Shown here: piece after piece, positions 20,513-30,030 of the stretch
Layout: each line of letters starts with the position of its first letter
Numbering within the stretch: the stretch's first letter is position 1
Assembly: GCA_963809965.1 (NCBI GenBank)
Contig: CAWELU010000005.1
Coordinates: 1-64,000, forward strand
Origin: CAIWHR01 sp963809965
GTDB taxonomy: Bacteria > Pseudomonadota > Gammaproteobacteria > Burkholderiales > Casimicrobiaceae
Reading direction: 5' to 3'
Length of the DNA: 64,000 bases
The notes under the pieces: generated by a model
The model's input: the letters and a program-made list of their open reading frames with translations, nothing else
The model's database searches: none
What the model was told of the DNA's origin: nothing
Position numbers and translations under genes: made by a program

Positions 20513-22225
20513 CGAGAGTGTGTGAAAACGTGAAGGTTGCCGAAACGGAAAGGTTGCCTATATTGAAGAAAGCAATTTCTTCGGAGCGGCAACATGAAGC
20601 GATTCGTCGAAGGCGAGGACCGAAGCCAGGTGACCTTGCTGCCCGAGTGTCTGGACGACTATATCGGTGAAGACAACCCGGTTCGGGTGATCGATGTCTT
20701 TATCGACGAACTTGATCTGAGCGGCCTTGGCTTCGAGGGCGTGGCGCCGGCGGACACCGGGCGGCCCGCCTACCACCCGGCGGTGCTGTTGAAGCTCTAC
20801 GTCTACGGGTATCTCAACCGCCTGCAGTCCAGTCGGCGGCTGGAGCGCGAGACGCAGCGCAATGTCGAGCTGATGTGGCTGACCGGGCGCTTGACGCCGG
20901 ACTTCAAGACCATCGCCGACTTCCGCAAGGACAATGGCAAGGCGATCCGTAACGTCTGTCGCGAATTCATCGTGCTGTGCCGCCGGCTCAAGCTGTTCTC
21001 GGAAGCGATCGTGGCGATCGACGGCAGCAAGTTCAAGGCGGTCAACAACCGCGACAAGAACTTCACCGCCAACAAGCTCCAGAAGCGCATGGCGCAGCTG
21101 GAGGAAAGCATCGCCCGCTATCTGGCCGAGCTCGACCGCGCGGATCGGGAGCCGGCCCTGGTCACGGAAGGCAAGGTGTCGCGGCTCAAGGAGAAGGTCG
21201 CCGCGGTCAAAGCACACCTGCAGCGCCTGAAGCAGATCGGCCAGCAACTACGGGCAGCGCCCGACGGGCAAGTCTCGCTGACCGATCCGGATGCCCGCTC
21301 GATGGCGACCAGTGGCAGAGGCACCGGCATCGTCGGCTACAACGTGCAGACGGCGGTGGATACCAAGCACCATCTGATCGTGGCCCACGAAGTCACCAAC
21401 GTCGGCCATGACCGCACCCAGCTGTTCGCGATGGCCACAGCAGGCGCGCAGCGCGACGGGAACGGAAGCATCTGACCGTCGTTGCCGATCGCGGCTACTT
21501 CAACGGCGAGGAGATTCTGGAGTGCGACCAGGCCGGCATGACCCCGCTGGTGCCGAAGCCACTGACCTCCAACAGCAAGGCCGAGGGTCGGTTCGACAAG
21601 CGCGACTTTGTTTACATCGCCGAAGACGATGAGTACCGCTGCCCGGCGGGCCAACGGGCCATCAAGCGCTTTACCACCGTCGAGCACGGTCTCGCCTTGC
21701 ACAAGTACTGGTCCTCGGCCTGTCCGAGGTGTCCGCTCAAAGCGCAATGCACGACGAGCGTCTACCGGCGCATCGCGCGCTGGGAGCACGAGGCAGTCCT
21801 CGACGCGATGCAGGAGCGCCTGGACGGTCAGCCCGACGCGATGAAGCGACGCCGGCAAACCGTCGAACATCCCTTCGGTACGCTCAAAGCCTGGATGGGC
21901 GCGACCCATTTCCTGACCAAGAGACTGCCTCGCGTCAGCACCGAGATGAGCCTCCATGTACTGGCCTACAATCTCAAACGCGTGATGCAGATCATGGGAA
22001 TCGTGCCGCTGATGCAGGCGATGCGGGCATGAGGCCCTCTCTCCCCGCGAAAAAGCGCCGAAGAACGCAGCGCCAAGCGCATCTACAGAGCAACTTCCGA
22101 ACCAACTTCGACAAGAACCCATCAGCCTCTGCCGTCGCGCATAGCACGGCAGCGACTGTCCAAGACGCTTCCGAGAGCGCTGAAACGGCGCGATCACGCA
22201 GCCTTGACGTTTCTACACGGCCTCG
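20513..22225 (+). mobile_element. IS1182-family element, copy 2
   Basis: The left end CGAGAGTGTGTGAAAACG and the reverse complement of the right end, CGAGGCCGTGTAGAAACG, form the terminal repeats. 1,713 bp. The first two thirds are almost identical to copy 3 at 57241-58952, while the 3' non-coding tail after the transposase is clearly diverged, which suggests a mosaic or conversion history. Confidence 0.8.
20594..22032 (+). pseudogene. IS1182-family transposase, frameshifted
   Basis: The ATG at 20594 encodes the same protein as the intact copy 3 up to HEVTNVGHDRTQLFAMA. A frameshift near 21435-21445 then puts the second catalytic Asp block (VVADRGYFNGEEILE) and everything after it, to LAYNLKRVMQIMGIVPLM, in another frame. 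First Asp block: IVAIDGSKFKAVNN; Glu block: TVEHPFGTLKAWMG. Full length would be about 479 residues. It is probably inactive unless the indel is a sequencing error. Confidence 0.85.
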
Positions 22226-22290
22226 ACCCGTTGCAGCCCGTCGTGCGATAGAGAAGTGGACCTTCGCGGACTTCGCTGACCGCCAGAACC

Positions 22291-22350
22291 GGTAAGACAT
22301 CAGCCCGCCGGCGTCGACATAGCGCCGCTGCGAATACATGGCTGGGAGCC
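22291..22350 (-). pseudogene. Relic of a PF04392-type substrate-binding protein
   Basis: Minus-strand reading RRLPAMYSQRRYVDAGGLMSY is the conserved block seen as NRLPAVYTGRVAVDAGGLMSY in the SBP at 9034. Both sides are unrelated sequence. Twenty-odd codons survive, next to the right end of IS1182 copy 2. Confidence 0.6.
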
Positions 22351-22380
22351 GACGGTGCGCGGCTCCGGCGTCAGGTGTGG

Positions 22381-23754
22381 CTAGTCCATCGGTCGGAGGT
22401 CGGACAGTATCGTCGGCACGAGTTCGGAGACGGTCGGATGAATGTGCATCGCGCGGCGGACCACCGTCCACGGCGCCTTTGCGTACATCAAGTCGAGAAT
22501 CGAGTGGATGACCTCGTCGCCGCCCGTGCCGAGGATCGCGGCGCCTAGGATGGCGCCGGTCTCGGCGTCGACCGCGATCTTCATGAATCCCTGAGTCTCG
22601 CCCTTTTCGACCGCGCGCCCGACGCGCGTCATCGGCCGCTTGGCGGTGAGCGCCTTGCGTCCGCTCTTGCGAATCTCGGCCTCCGTCATCCCGGCTCGAC
22701 CGAGCGGCGGATCGACGTACAGCGCGTACGCGGTGATCCGATCGCTCACGCGGCGCGGATCGTTCTCGAGCAAGTTCGCGATGACGATCTCACCGTCGTT
22801 GTACGAGGTGTGCGTGAACGCGCCCTTGCCGTTGCAATCGCCGAGCGCCCAGACTCCCGGGACGCTGGTGCGGAGCTGGTCGTCGACCACGACGTAGCCC
22901 CGATCATCGACGGCAACGCCCGCCTCGTCGAGGCCCAGATCGTCGGTATTCGGACGGCGGCCGACGGCGAGCAACACGTGCGTGCCGTGGACCTGCGGCG
23001 CACCGTCGGTGCAATCGACGCCGGCGGTGATCTCTTCGCCGCGCTTGGCGAAGGAGATGCACTTCGCGTTCACGCGCACCTCGACACCCTCGTGCTCGAC
23101 GATCTCCCGGATCGCGGTCGACACGTCTTCGTCCTCGCGGCCGATGAGCCGCGGCCCCATCTCGATGATCGTGACCTCGGCGCCGAAGCGCCGGAACATC
23201 TGGCCGAACTCGAGACCGATGTAACTGCCGCCGACGACGATCAGGTGTTTCGGCAGAAAGTCCACCGACATCATCGAGCTATTGGTGAGGAAGTCGATCT
23301 CGTGAACGCCGGGCATGTCGGGAACGAGCGCTCGGCCGCCGACGTTGAGAAAGATCTTGTCGGCGCGCAGGCGCTCTCCGCCGACGCTCACCTCCTGCGC
23401 GGATTCGAAGCGGGCGTGGCCCTGATAGACGGTGCAGTTCTCCATGCTCCGCAGCCAGTCTTCGAGACCGGTGCGCGACTCCCTCGAGACCGCCTCTTTC
23501 CGGGCCATGACCCGCTTCATGTCGACACGCACCGAGCCGACGTCCACGCCATACTCGGCGGCGCGAGCGGCCACGCGCGCCGCGTACGCGCTCGCCACCA
23601 TCGTCTTGGTCGGAATGCAGCCGGTATTGACGCACGTTCCGCCGAAGGCGTTGCGCTCGATGACCGCGACTTTCATGCCGGCGCCCGCGAGACGCGAGGT
23701 CACGTACGGGCCGGCTTGGCCGGTGCCGATGACGATCGCGTCGTAGGTAGTCAC
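22381..23754 (-). CDS. Pyridine nucleotide-disulfide oxidoreductase (dihydrolipoyl dehydrogenase / mercuric reductase-like)
   Basis: 457 residues from a GTG at 23754, chosen because it overlaps the upstream stop as GTGA and places the FAD-binding TYDAIVIGTGQAG at the N-terminus. The redox-active pair is in GGTCVNTGCIPTKT (Cys41 and Cys46). NAD(P)-binding HLIVVGGSYIGLEFGQ, the second FAD motif VWALGDCNGKGAF and the dimerisation domain with IHPTVSELVPT follow. The His-Pro-Thr-x-Ser-Glu signature argues for a disulfide reductase. No 2-oxoacid dehydrogenase or mer genes are nearby, so the substrate is unknown. It is coupled to the VOC gene before it. Confidence 0.9.
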   Translation of the reverse strand: MTTYDAIVIGTGQAGPYVTSRLAGAGMKVAVIERNAFGGTCVNTGCIPTKTMVASAYAARVAARAAEYGVDVGSVRVDMKRVMARKEAVSRESRTGLEDWLRSMENCTVYQGHARFESAQEVSVGGERLRADKIFLNVGGRALVPDMPGVHEIDFLTNSSMMSVDFLPKHLIVVGGSYIGLEFGQMFRRFGAEVTIIEMGPRLIGREDEDVSTAIREIVEHEGVEVRVNAKCISFAKRGEEITAGVDCTDGAPQVHGTHVLLAVGRRPNTDDLGLDEAGVAVDDRGYVVVDDQLRTSVPGVWALGDCNGKGAFTHTSYNDGEIVIANLLENDPRRVSDRITAYALYVDPPLGRAGMTEAEIRKSGRKALTAKRPMTRVGRAVEKGETQGFMKIAVDAETGAILGAAILGTGGDEVIHSILDLMYAKAPWTVVRRAMHIHPTVSELVPTILSDLRPMD

Positions 23755-24407
23755 GACATTAGTTCCGTGCCCGCCTGCTCCGCGACCATGTACGCGGCGT
23801 ACCACTCCGGCCAGCTCGCGTCCCTCCCCTGGCCGATCCGGGCCTCGTACTTGCCATGGGCGGCCTCGGCACGCCGAAACGCTTCCGCCAGGTCGTTAGC
23901 GGACGCGAAGCTCGTCACGCCGGAGTCGATGCGACCGGTCAGCCGCGTCGTGATCTCCTGGAACAGCCAACCGTTGCCGTCTGGATCGCGGAACGAGGCG
24001 AACGAGCGGTAGCTGCCACGCTCGGGATCCGGACCGCCGGTCCGACGCCGCCCAAATAGATAGGGCTCGTCCGTGCCAGCGTACACGCTGTCGCTGTGGA
24101 ACAGCTCGCTCACCTCGACGCCGCGACCGCGGAGCTCGTCGCGGGCGGCCGCGATGTCGGAGACGATCAGGTACAGGCCCTGAGCGGAGCCAGGCGCCGC
24201 CGCCGTGACGTTCTTGCCGAAGATGACCGAGCACCCGGAGCCGGGCGGCGTGAACTGGATGACGCGGAAGTCGTCACCGCTGGCGAACTCGGCGTCGAGT
24301 CTCCACCCGAGCCTCCCGTAGAATTCCTTCGCGCGGTCGACGTCCGAGACGGGGATGACGACGATCTCGAACTTCATGTCGTTGCTGCGGACCTTCGTCG
24401 TGCTCAT
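23751..24407 (-). CDS. Glyoxalase/bleomycin-resistance (VOC) family protein
   Basis: 218 residues; the ATG at 24407 follows CAGGAGGCCACG. The VOC fold is recognisable from FEIVVIPVSDVDRAKEFYGR, LGWRLDAEF, CSVIFGKNVTAAAPG, LYLIVSDIAAARDEL and FASFRDPDGNGWLFQEI (Glu ligand). A C-terminal extension of about 55 residues (LAEAFRRAEAAHGKYEARIG) is beyond the single-domain VOC length. It forms a two-gene unit with the flavoprotein downstream (GTGA overlap). Substrate unknown. Confidence 0.88.
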   Translation of the reverse strand: MSTTKVRSNDMKFEIVVIPVSDVDRAKEFYGRLGWRLDAEFASGDDFRVIQFTPPGSGCSVIFGKNVTAAAPGSAQGLYLIVSDIAAARDELRGRGVEVSELFHSDSVYAGTDEPYLFGRRRTGGPDPERGSYRSFASFRDPDGNGWLFQEITTRLTGRIDSGVTSFASANDLAEAFRRAEAAHGKYEARIGQGRDASWPEWYAAYMVAEQAGTELMS

Positions 24408-24482
24408 CGTGGCCTCCTGAGTTGTGTCAGCTCGTGTGCATTCGAACGCACGAAGTGCATTGCCCGCGGCAATTCGGCGAGA

Positions 24483-25172
24483 CTACGCCGCCAGCTTCAC
24501 ACCTTTCGCAGCTTTTTCGATAAGTGCTGCCACCACTTCTGGCTTCGACACGTAGATCGCGTGGCTGCCCGCGGCCTCGACAACGGTCGAGCCTGCGCGC
24601 TTTGACATGAACCGCTGGGCGGCCGGTGGGATCATCTTGTCATCGGTTGCGACCAGGTACCAACTCGGCTTGGTCTTCCACGCCGGCTCGCTGATTGCTC
24701 CGTTGAGAGCCTCCACGCCCCAAGGGACCTGCGAGTCAGCCATGAACTCAGCCTTTTCTTTGACCACATCGGCCGCGAACGAAGCGGCGAATCTTGCCCT
24801 GTCGAGGAACAGATAACCATCCTGCGGCGGCATGATCGGCGGGACCGGCGCGCCGGGTTGTGGGTCCTTGATGAGCGCGGCTACGGACTCCCCTTTGTCC
24901 GGAGCAAAGGCCGCGATATAAACGAGCCCAGCGACTCTAGGATCGCTGCCCGCTTCGGTGATGACCACCCCGCCATACGAGTGGCCGACGAGAATGACAG
25001 GCGCACTCTCCCTCGCGATGATGCGTTTCGTGGCGGCCACGTCGTCAGCTAGCGATAGCGTCGGGTTCTGGACGATGCCGACGCTGTAGCCATCCTTCTT
25101 CAAGATCTTGTAGACGTCCTCCCAGCCAGAGCCATCAACGAACCCGCCGTGAACCAGGACAATAGAAGCCAT
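24483..25172 (-). CDS. Alpha/beta hydrolase
   Basis: 229 residues; start ATG at 25172 with AAAGGAGATTCGTC upstream. It begins MASIVLVHGGFVDGSGW (oxyanion HG motif), with nucleophile Ser in LVGHSYGGVVITEAG (about residue 68) and a His near the end in VEAAGSHAIYVSKP. The YVAAF-like segment VAGLVYIAAFAPDKGES is typical of the EstC/salicylate-esterase-like group annotated as alpha/beta fold hydrolases. No signal peptide. Monocistronic by spacing. Confidence 0.88.
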   Translation of the reverse strand: MASIVLVHGGFVDGSGWEDVYKILKKDGYSVGIVQNPTLSLADDVAATKRIIARESAPVILVGHSYGGVVITEAGSDPRVAGLVYIAAFAPDKGESVAALIKDPQPGAPVPPIMPPQDGYLFLDRARFAASFAADVVKEKAEFMADSQVPWGVEALNGAISEPAWKTKPSWYLVATDDKMIPPAAQRFMSKRAGSTVVEAAGSHAIYVSKPEVVAALIEKAAKGVKLAA

Positions 25173-25607
25173 GACGAATCTCCTTTCTCCAATACATGGT
25201 CAGGATGAAAGGGCAACGTTGCGCGCACGAAAGCTGCCGGATTCGCGCGCAGGCCTTCGCGTCGTCGGTGAGCGGGATCGTATCGGTTACGACGATCTCG
25301 TCGAGCTCGGAGGAGGCAATAGGTATGCGGACAGTTGTTAGCGCTCCCCCCGCTTGATTACAACTCGCCTCGAACAGGCACCGACTCGCGCCACAGCGTC
25401 GCAATACAGGCGCGATTGCAAATTTTCGACATCGCAGCAGATTATTGCAACCCTTCCTTTGTAGTTGTTATCGCCGTCAGTATTCAATTGCGTGAATGTT
25501 GCTCACGGCTGCCGACTGCGGAAGGCGCTCTCGAGGCGGGACGACTGCTTGTGGCCGTTAACCGAAGTTCGCGACCGTCGCTTCGCGAAGACCGTGCGCG
25601 CCAGCCT
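25173..25607. other. Intergenic, no gene seen
   Basis: About 435 bp with no convincing frame on either strand. The promoter of the hydrolase ending at 25172 must lie here. Confidence 0.5.
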
Positions 25608-26547
25608 TCAGTCTCCGACCGACGGCGCCGGCACAACGTCGCCAAGGACCGGCGAGAGCTTCTCCTTCGCGGCCGAGACCTCCGCGTGGCGCAGCTCGGC
25701 GACCCCGTGCGTGGACGTCGTCAACTCCGCGTCGCGCACCAGACTCCTCACGTAGGTATCCATGAACGCGAGGCTGTACCGGAGGATTTGCTCATGCGCC
25801 ACAAAGCCGATATTGGTCCACGCCCAGTGGCTCGCGAGGTCGAACTCGACGAGGTATTTCGGCGATGGCGATTGATCGTACCCTCCGCTTGCCTTCAGTA
25901 GGCCGGGCGTCGTGAAATCGAGCGTGCCGCCCTGGTACATGACGGGTACGGCCAGCTTGCCCAAAGCCTCCTGTTCGATGAACGGCTCCGCATACGGCGA
26001 GAGCGCCAGCACTGCGCTGACCCCGGCGAGCTTCCACGACGGCCACGCGCCGCTCAACCCCAGCACGGTGTAGCCGCCGAGAGAATGGCCGACGAGCCCG
26101 AGGTGCGAAAGATCGACAGTGGCACGAAAACGATCGTCCGCGTGAATGGCCTCCAGCAACCGGCCGATATCCTCCGCGCGGTCGCGAAAGTCGGCGTCGG
26201 TCCACTGCGACGCCGGCCGCAAAGGGAAGGCGTGCCTTGGCCAGATTCCCTCGGCGCCGACGCAAAGCGCGTCCCGATGGTTCGGCGCGAACACGGTGTA
26301 GCCCGCCTGCCTTGGCGAACGCCTCCATCAGGAAGCGCGATTGCGTCGCGCAGCCGAGAAAGCCGTGCGAAAAGACGATCACGGGCTGCGCGGCCCCGGT
26401 CGAAGCGAAATCGGACCAGACGGCGACGCGCAGACCCGCGAGCGTCATCCATTGCTCGTCGGCCTGAACGGCCGACGCCGATGCCAGCAGGCCGGCGACG
26501 ACCACGAGCCGTGCGAGCGCTGCGGCGACTCGCGCGCGCAGCGTCAT
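25608..26547 (-). pseudogene. Secreted alpha/beta hydrolase (dienelactone hydrolase/PAF-acetylhydrolase-like), frameshifted
   Basis: The ATG at 26547 gives a Sec signal peptide (MTLRARVAAALARLVVVAG, cleavage near VQADEQ). The first frame continues through PVIVFSHGFLGCATQSRFLM (oxyanion region). A one-base insertion near 26312 shifts the frame; then follow TVFAPNHRDALCVG, nucleophile Ser in LSHLGLVGHSLGGYTVLGLS and catalytic-region His in FDLASHWAWTN. Repaired length is about 312 residues. The codon-level coherence on both sides points to a recent indel or a sequencing error. Confidence 0.8.
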
Positions 26548-26750
26548 AGAGCCCGTGCACACGGCCGGGCGTCTCGACGTTCGTCCAGGACTCCGGCTGC
26601 GGCGCCGATCGCCTCCACGCCTCCGGGGCCGCAAAATCTCCGTATCAACGCACATCGCGACATCGCCTCGCATGACGCGCATCGCGTCCGATGCGACGCA
26701 CGCTACCGCCCCCGAAGGAGCCATCATCGAACCTCGAAAAGAGTACCGCC

Positions 26751-27209
26751 TCATTCGTGGCCGTTACGCTGCGCGGACAAGAGTTCGAGCGTGCGTTCGT
26801 CTTCTCGACCTTCGAAGAAGTCGTCGAGCGCTCGAGCGAACACCGAGCTCTCGCCATCGATCTGCTTGAACAGAGTCAGGCATGACCGGTACTTGAGGGC
26901 GTCGACGTCGCCGAGGATCTGCTCGATCCTTGCGCCCTTGTGCCGACCGATCGCGGCGACGGACTCGCGCAGTCTCGGGCCGAGTATCGGATGCGCCAGG
27001 TAGGCCCGCGCTTCATCGAGAGACGCGATGCCGTACAGGTTGGACAACTGGCTGACTCCTAGGCCCCGCATCTGCGGGAGGATGTACCAGATCCAGTGTC
27101 TTCGCTTCCTCCCGGCAATCAGTTCGGCGAGCGCCGTGGCGTAGCTGTCCGCCTGGGCGTCCACGAACCGCACCAGACTCGTCGAGTCGCCCGAACGGCT
27201 GGTATTCAT
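26751..27209 (-). CDS. DUF1810 family protein
   Basis: 152 residues from the ATG at 27209. Family blocks: RFVDAQADSYATALAELIAG, KRRHWIWYILPQMRGLGVS, YGIASLDEARAYLAHPILGP and VDALKYRSCLTLFKQ. Length is normal. DUF1810 proteins are small, soluble, widespread and of unknown function; nothing here adds a clue. Its neighbours are a hydrolase relic and an otherwise gene-poor stretch. Confidence 0.9.
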   Translation of the reverse strand: MNTSRSGDSTSLVRFVDAQADSYATALAELIAGRKRRHWIWYILPQMRGLGVSQLSNLYGIASLDEARAYLAHPILGPRLRESVAAIGRHKGARIEQILGDVDALKYRSCLTLFKQIDGESSVFARALDDFFEGREDERTLELLSAQRNGHE

Positions 27210-27273
27210 GAGGGATGGAATACGGATCGTCCGTCCGACCGCGCGGTATGGCGTGACACCTCCGCCACTACGC

Positions 27274-27388
27274 TCATTGCGTCACGACGGCCACCGTGTA
27301 AGTGATGAGCTCGGTGCCGTTCCAGTAATGCACCTGGTACGCGGGGGGTTCGCCGGTCGCGGCATCGTACAAGTCCCGCGCGCAAATT
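27274..27388 (-). pseudogene. 3' relic of an unidentified gene
   Basis: Minus-strand reading CARDLYDAATGEPPAYQVHY, then WNGTELITYTVAVVTQ and TGA at 27276-27274. The composition is protein-like, but no start or upstream continuation is found. I do not recognise the family. Confidence 0.3.
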
Positions 27389-27620
27389 GAGTGAGGACGG
27401 GGGTCTAGGTTCGCTTCTGGCCGTTCTGAGACCGTCAATCACCGCCGACGCAGATCAGATCTGTTCCGTCGGTTGGGTTTCGAGTACCGGCAGACGAAGT
27501 GAGCTGGGTCGCGAGGCGACCGTCGCAGCAGCCGCACAACCCAAGCTAGGTTGCAGCGTCGCGTGCAGTGACGCACGCGTGTGGAGCGAAGCGCCCCACG
27601 CTGTCGCATAGCAAACGAAC

Positions 27621-27842
27621 TTAATCGCCTCCATGCGCAGCCCGGGGCCGAAGGGAAGGGCCCCGAACGCTGTTACCTTGGGATGGCTGAAAATGGTAAC
27701 CATTACTTTCAGCGTCCGCCAAGCAATTCTCGTACGCCTTAAAATGCGTGCGCGATTCCGCAATTACCACTCGATCAGTGGAAACACGCTGCCACCTCCA
27801 CCCACGATCCTGGTCCGTATAAAACCGCCAAACCGTATTCAT
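27621..27842 (-). CDS. Small conserved-looking hypothetical protein (73 aa)
   Basis: The ATG at 27842 encodes MNTVWRFYTDQDRGWRWQR followed by VVIAESRTHFKAYENCLADA and ESNGYHFQPSQ. The aromatic-rich WRFY...WRWQ opening and the 'AYENCLADAESNGY' helix resemble the DUF1508/YegP type of tiny alpha/beta proteins, though I cannot assign a family with confidence. The last 15 or so residues are low complexity and may be read-through into non-coding sequence. It is isolated: no neighbour within 400 bp on either side. Confidence 0.5.
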   Translation of the reverse strand: MNTVWRFYTDQDRGWRWQRVSTDRVVIAESRTHFKAYENCLADAESNGYHFQPSQGNSVRGPSLRPRAAHGGD

Positions 27843-28224
27843 CGTCGCGATCGACCTCGCCTCGAGTATACGCGCCCACGGCGCGCCCCAACATCTAGAC
27901 CGTCGATCGAGACCGACGCAGAACAGGTCTGACACTGTTCGCAGCACTCGCCCGACCGCCAGCAGCGAAGTCGTCGTACTTCGTACCTCGTGCTTTGTAC
28001 GGAGTACTTCGCTCGGCCCGAGGATCCGCACCGGGGTTTGCGCGTCGAGTCGCGTCCGTACCTGCGGCAGTCCAGCGTGGGAGCGGCCGTTGAGTAATCA
28101 CAAGCGGGCGGCGGCAGTCGACCCTGAGCCGACATAGGCGCGGCTCAGCAGCGGACATTCAAATCGATCGCGACGACGAACGAAGCGAACCAGCGCCGTT
28201 ACGCCATCTGGGTCGACCGAGCGT

Positions 28225-28269
28225 TCATTCAATCACCTCGTCCGCGCGCAGCAGCACCGACTGCGGGAT
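28225..28269 (-). pseudogene. C-terminal tail relic of a PF04392-type SBP
   Basis: Minus-strand reading IPQSVLLRADEVIE and stop TGA: only the last 14 codons of an SBP gene remain, just downstream of the ion-channel gene. The sequence before it is unrelated. Confidence 0.6.
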
Positions 28270-28283
28270 CGCCCGACGCGGCG

Positions 28284-28964
28284 TCAGTCGCCGCCCTTCT
28301 CCACCCGCGGATACACGCCCGTCAGCCGCGCGATGAGGATCGCGAGGAACAGCGCGCCGGTGATCTGCTCGACGACGCACAGCGACCGCGCCTGGCGCGT
28401 GAGCGGCGTGAGGTCGCCGAATCCGGTGGTCGTCAGCACCGTGAAGCTGAAGTAGACGAACGCGGGCATCGTCAGATCCGCCGGCGTTCCGCCGACGGCG
28501 AACGACGCGGGGTAGTAGTGCTGGACGATCGCAAAGAGGTAGGCCCACAGAACGCCCATCATCAGGAACGCGGCGCCGGCGCCCCACAGCTTGTCGGCCG
28601 TCATGACGTCACGGTGGAAGGCGTACTGCAGGAGGTACACGAGCGTCGCTGCGTAAAGCAATGTGCCGAACCACCACGACACCAACAGATGCTCGACGTC
28701 CCCCGAGTGAATCGACAGCCACTGGAACCCCAGCGTCGGCGCCGCGATCAGCAACACGATGGCGAACGAGAACACGGTCCGTCCGACCGCCGCCACGGCG
28801 GAGATGACGACGAGGAGATTCACGGCGTTGAACATGAGCCGGCTGGTCGGCGTGGGTTCGACGAGCGGGGCTCCGGCAACCAGCACCAGGATGACGATGA
28901 ACAGGTAGAAGCAGCGCTCAAAGAAGACGCGGCCCACCGTTTCGCGCGCACGGCCGATTCTCAT
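28284..28964 (-). CDS. Two-pore-domain-type potassium channel protein (Ion_trans_2)
   Basis: 226 residues from the ATG at 28964. Hydrophobic segments occur at about 15-32, 42-62, 65-85, 100-120, 130-150 and 190-210. The pore loop reads FTVLTTTGFGDLTPL, with the K+ selectivity-like GFGD at 181-184. The N-terminal four segments form a membrane domain common in this ion_channel family. There is no cytosolic RCK/TrkA-N domain. It is probably an inner-membrane cation channel. The SBP tail relic lies directly behind it. Confidence 0.87.
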   Translation of the reverse strand: MRIGRARETVGRVFFERCFYLFIVILVLVAGAPLVEPTPTSRLMFNAVNLLVVISAVAAVGRTVFSFAIVLLIAAPTLGFQWLSIHSGDVEHLLVSWWFGTLLYAATLVYLLQYAFHRDVMTADKLWGAGAAFLMMGVLWAYLFAIVQHYYPASFAVGGTPADLTMPAFVYFSFTVLTTTGFGDLTPLTRQARSLCVVEQITGALFLAILIARLTGVYPRVEKGGD

Positions 28965-29204
28965 GGTCGTCTCCGCTCGAACTATAATAGGTACGCGCGA
29001 CGACTCCTTCCGGAAGCGGGTGCGTCGCGGTAGAGACGAATTCTAATCCGCAACCATCAATAGCTGCCGACCCCGGTGACGGGCACCACCCAATGGCTGC
29101 TGTGGGCGACTTCACTGTACGCCCGTAGTTGGCCGGTTCGCTGCCAAATTGGATGGTGAACGATTTGGCCGTGCCCGACCCCGTCCAATCTCCACAGAAG
29201 CGGC

Positions 29205-29377
29205 CGTTGAACAGCTACGACGCGATGGCGACGCACCGCCCGTACCACAAGCCGAGGACGCACGACGAGATCATGGGCGTGCTGTACGGGCAGAACGGCG
29301 GCAAGTACGATCCGTACGTGCGCACCTTGTTCGCGAGCGTCGTCGAGCGCATGGTGTATCGGGCGAGAGGCGGATGA
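29205..29377 (+). pseudogene. 3' relic of an HD-GYP domain gene
   Basis: Plus-strand reading LNSYDAMATHRPYHKPRTH, then DEIMGVLYGQNGGKYDPYV, then VVERMVYRARGG and TGA. D-x-YDA-M-x-x-x-RPY and the FDP/YDP motif are the C-terminal signature of HD-GYP c-di-GMP phosphodiesterases. The catalytic HD and GYP parts are gone. The 5' side is dispersed-repeat-like sequence. Confidence 0.65.
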
Positions 29378-29479
29378 GCGTGCGGCCGCCCGGCGGCCGC
29401 CTGTCGAAGCTCGTTCCCGGCCGCGGCGAGCCCTGCCGATCGAGGGCGACACCGTTGTTCCATCTGACAAGCGCTGGCA

Positions 29480-29615
29480 GGTCCGAGCCTATCCCCGGTC
29501 CCCCAGCCGCACCGTCGACCGCGCGTCACGCAGCGAGGTGATCATGGAGGTCCGAGCCTATTCCCGGTCCCCCGGCCGCACCGTCGACTGCGCGTCACGC
29601 AGCGAGGTGATCATG
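29480..29615. repeat. 67-bp tandem direct repeat at the 3' end of the channel gene
   Basis: 29480-29546 and 29549-29615 share GGTCCGAGCCTAT through GAGGTGATCATG with three or four differences (period 69). The second unit is the coding end of the channel gene at 29558, so the first is a duplicated 3' end with its own copy of the stop region. Confidence 0.85.
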
Positions 29616-30019
29616 TGCTGCACGATCGCCATCAGCGTCGCCGCGCTCATGCCCAGCATCAGCACGCCGTTCACCGCCTCGAGCGGGCCGAGCAGCCTGC
29701 GCTCGCGGCTCATGACGATGTCGCCGTAGCCGAGCGACGAGAAGTTCACGGCCGAGTGGTAGATCGCGTCGTAGGGCTGCTCGAACTCGCCGAGCCACAG
29801 GAACAGCCCGCCCCACAGCATGATCTGCACAAGACTGCCGACCATCATCACCAGCGTGGCGACGAGCAACGGGCGGATGCCGGCCAGGAAGCCCTGGCCG
29901 CTGCCTGCAGGCGTCGACTGCCGCACGTAGTAGCGCACACACCAGAAGGCCACCGCCACCTGCACGATCAGGCACAGCAGCATCACCGGCAGGCCGATCA
30001 GGAAGTTTACGAACGTCAT
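29558..30019 (-). CDS. Small potassium channel family protein (Ion_trans_2)
   Basis: 153 residues; the ATG at 30019 follows AAAGGAGAGCCC. Membrane segments are at about 3-27 (LIGLPVMLLCLIVQVAVAFW), 48-72 and 108-130. The pore loop is HSAVNFSSLGYGDIVMS, with GYGD at about 97-100, the classic K+ selectivity filter. It is the last gene of the minus-strand envelope cluster that begins at 34928. The 3' end is duplicated in tandem. Confidence 0.87.
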   Translation of the reverse strand: MTFVNFLIGLPVMLLCLIVQVAVAFWCVRYYVRQSTPAGSGQGFLAGIRPLLVATLVMMVGSLVQIMLWGGLFLWLGEFEQPYDAIYHSAVNFSSLGYGDIVMSRERRLLGPLEAVNGVLMLGMSAATLMAIVQHMITSLRDAQSTVRPGDRE

Positions 30020-30030
30020 GGGCTCTCCTT

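Noticed and set aside
22810..24012. 400-codon plus-strand frame over the flavoprotein and VOC genes
   Set aside because: The minus strand has clear FAD, redox-Cys and VOC motifs and good ribosome sites; the plus frame has none.
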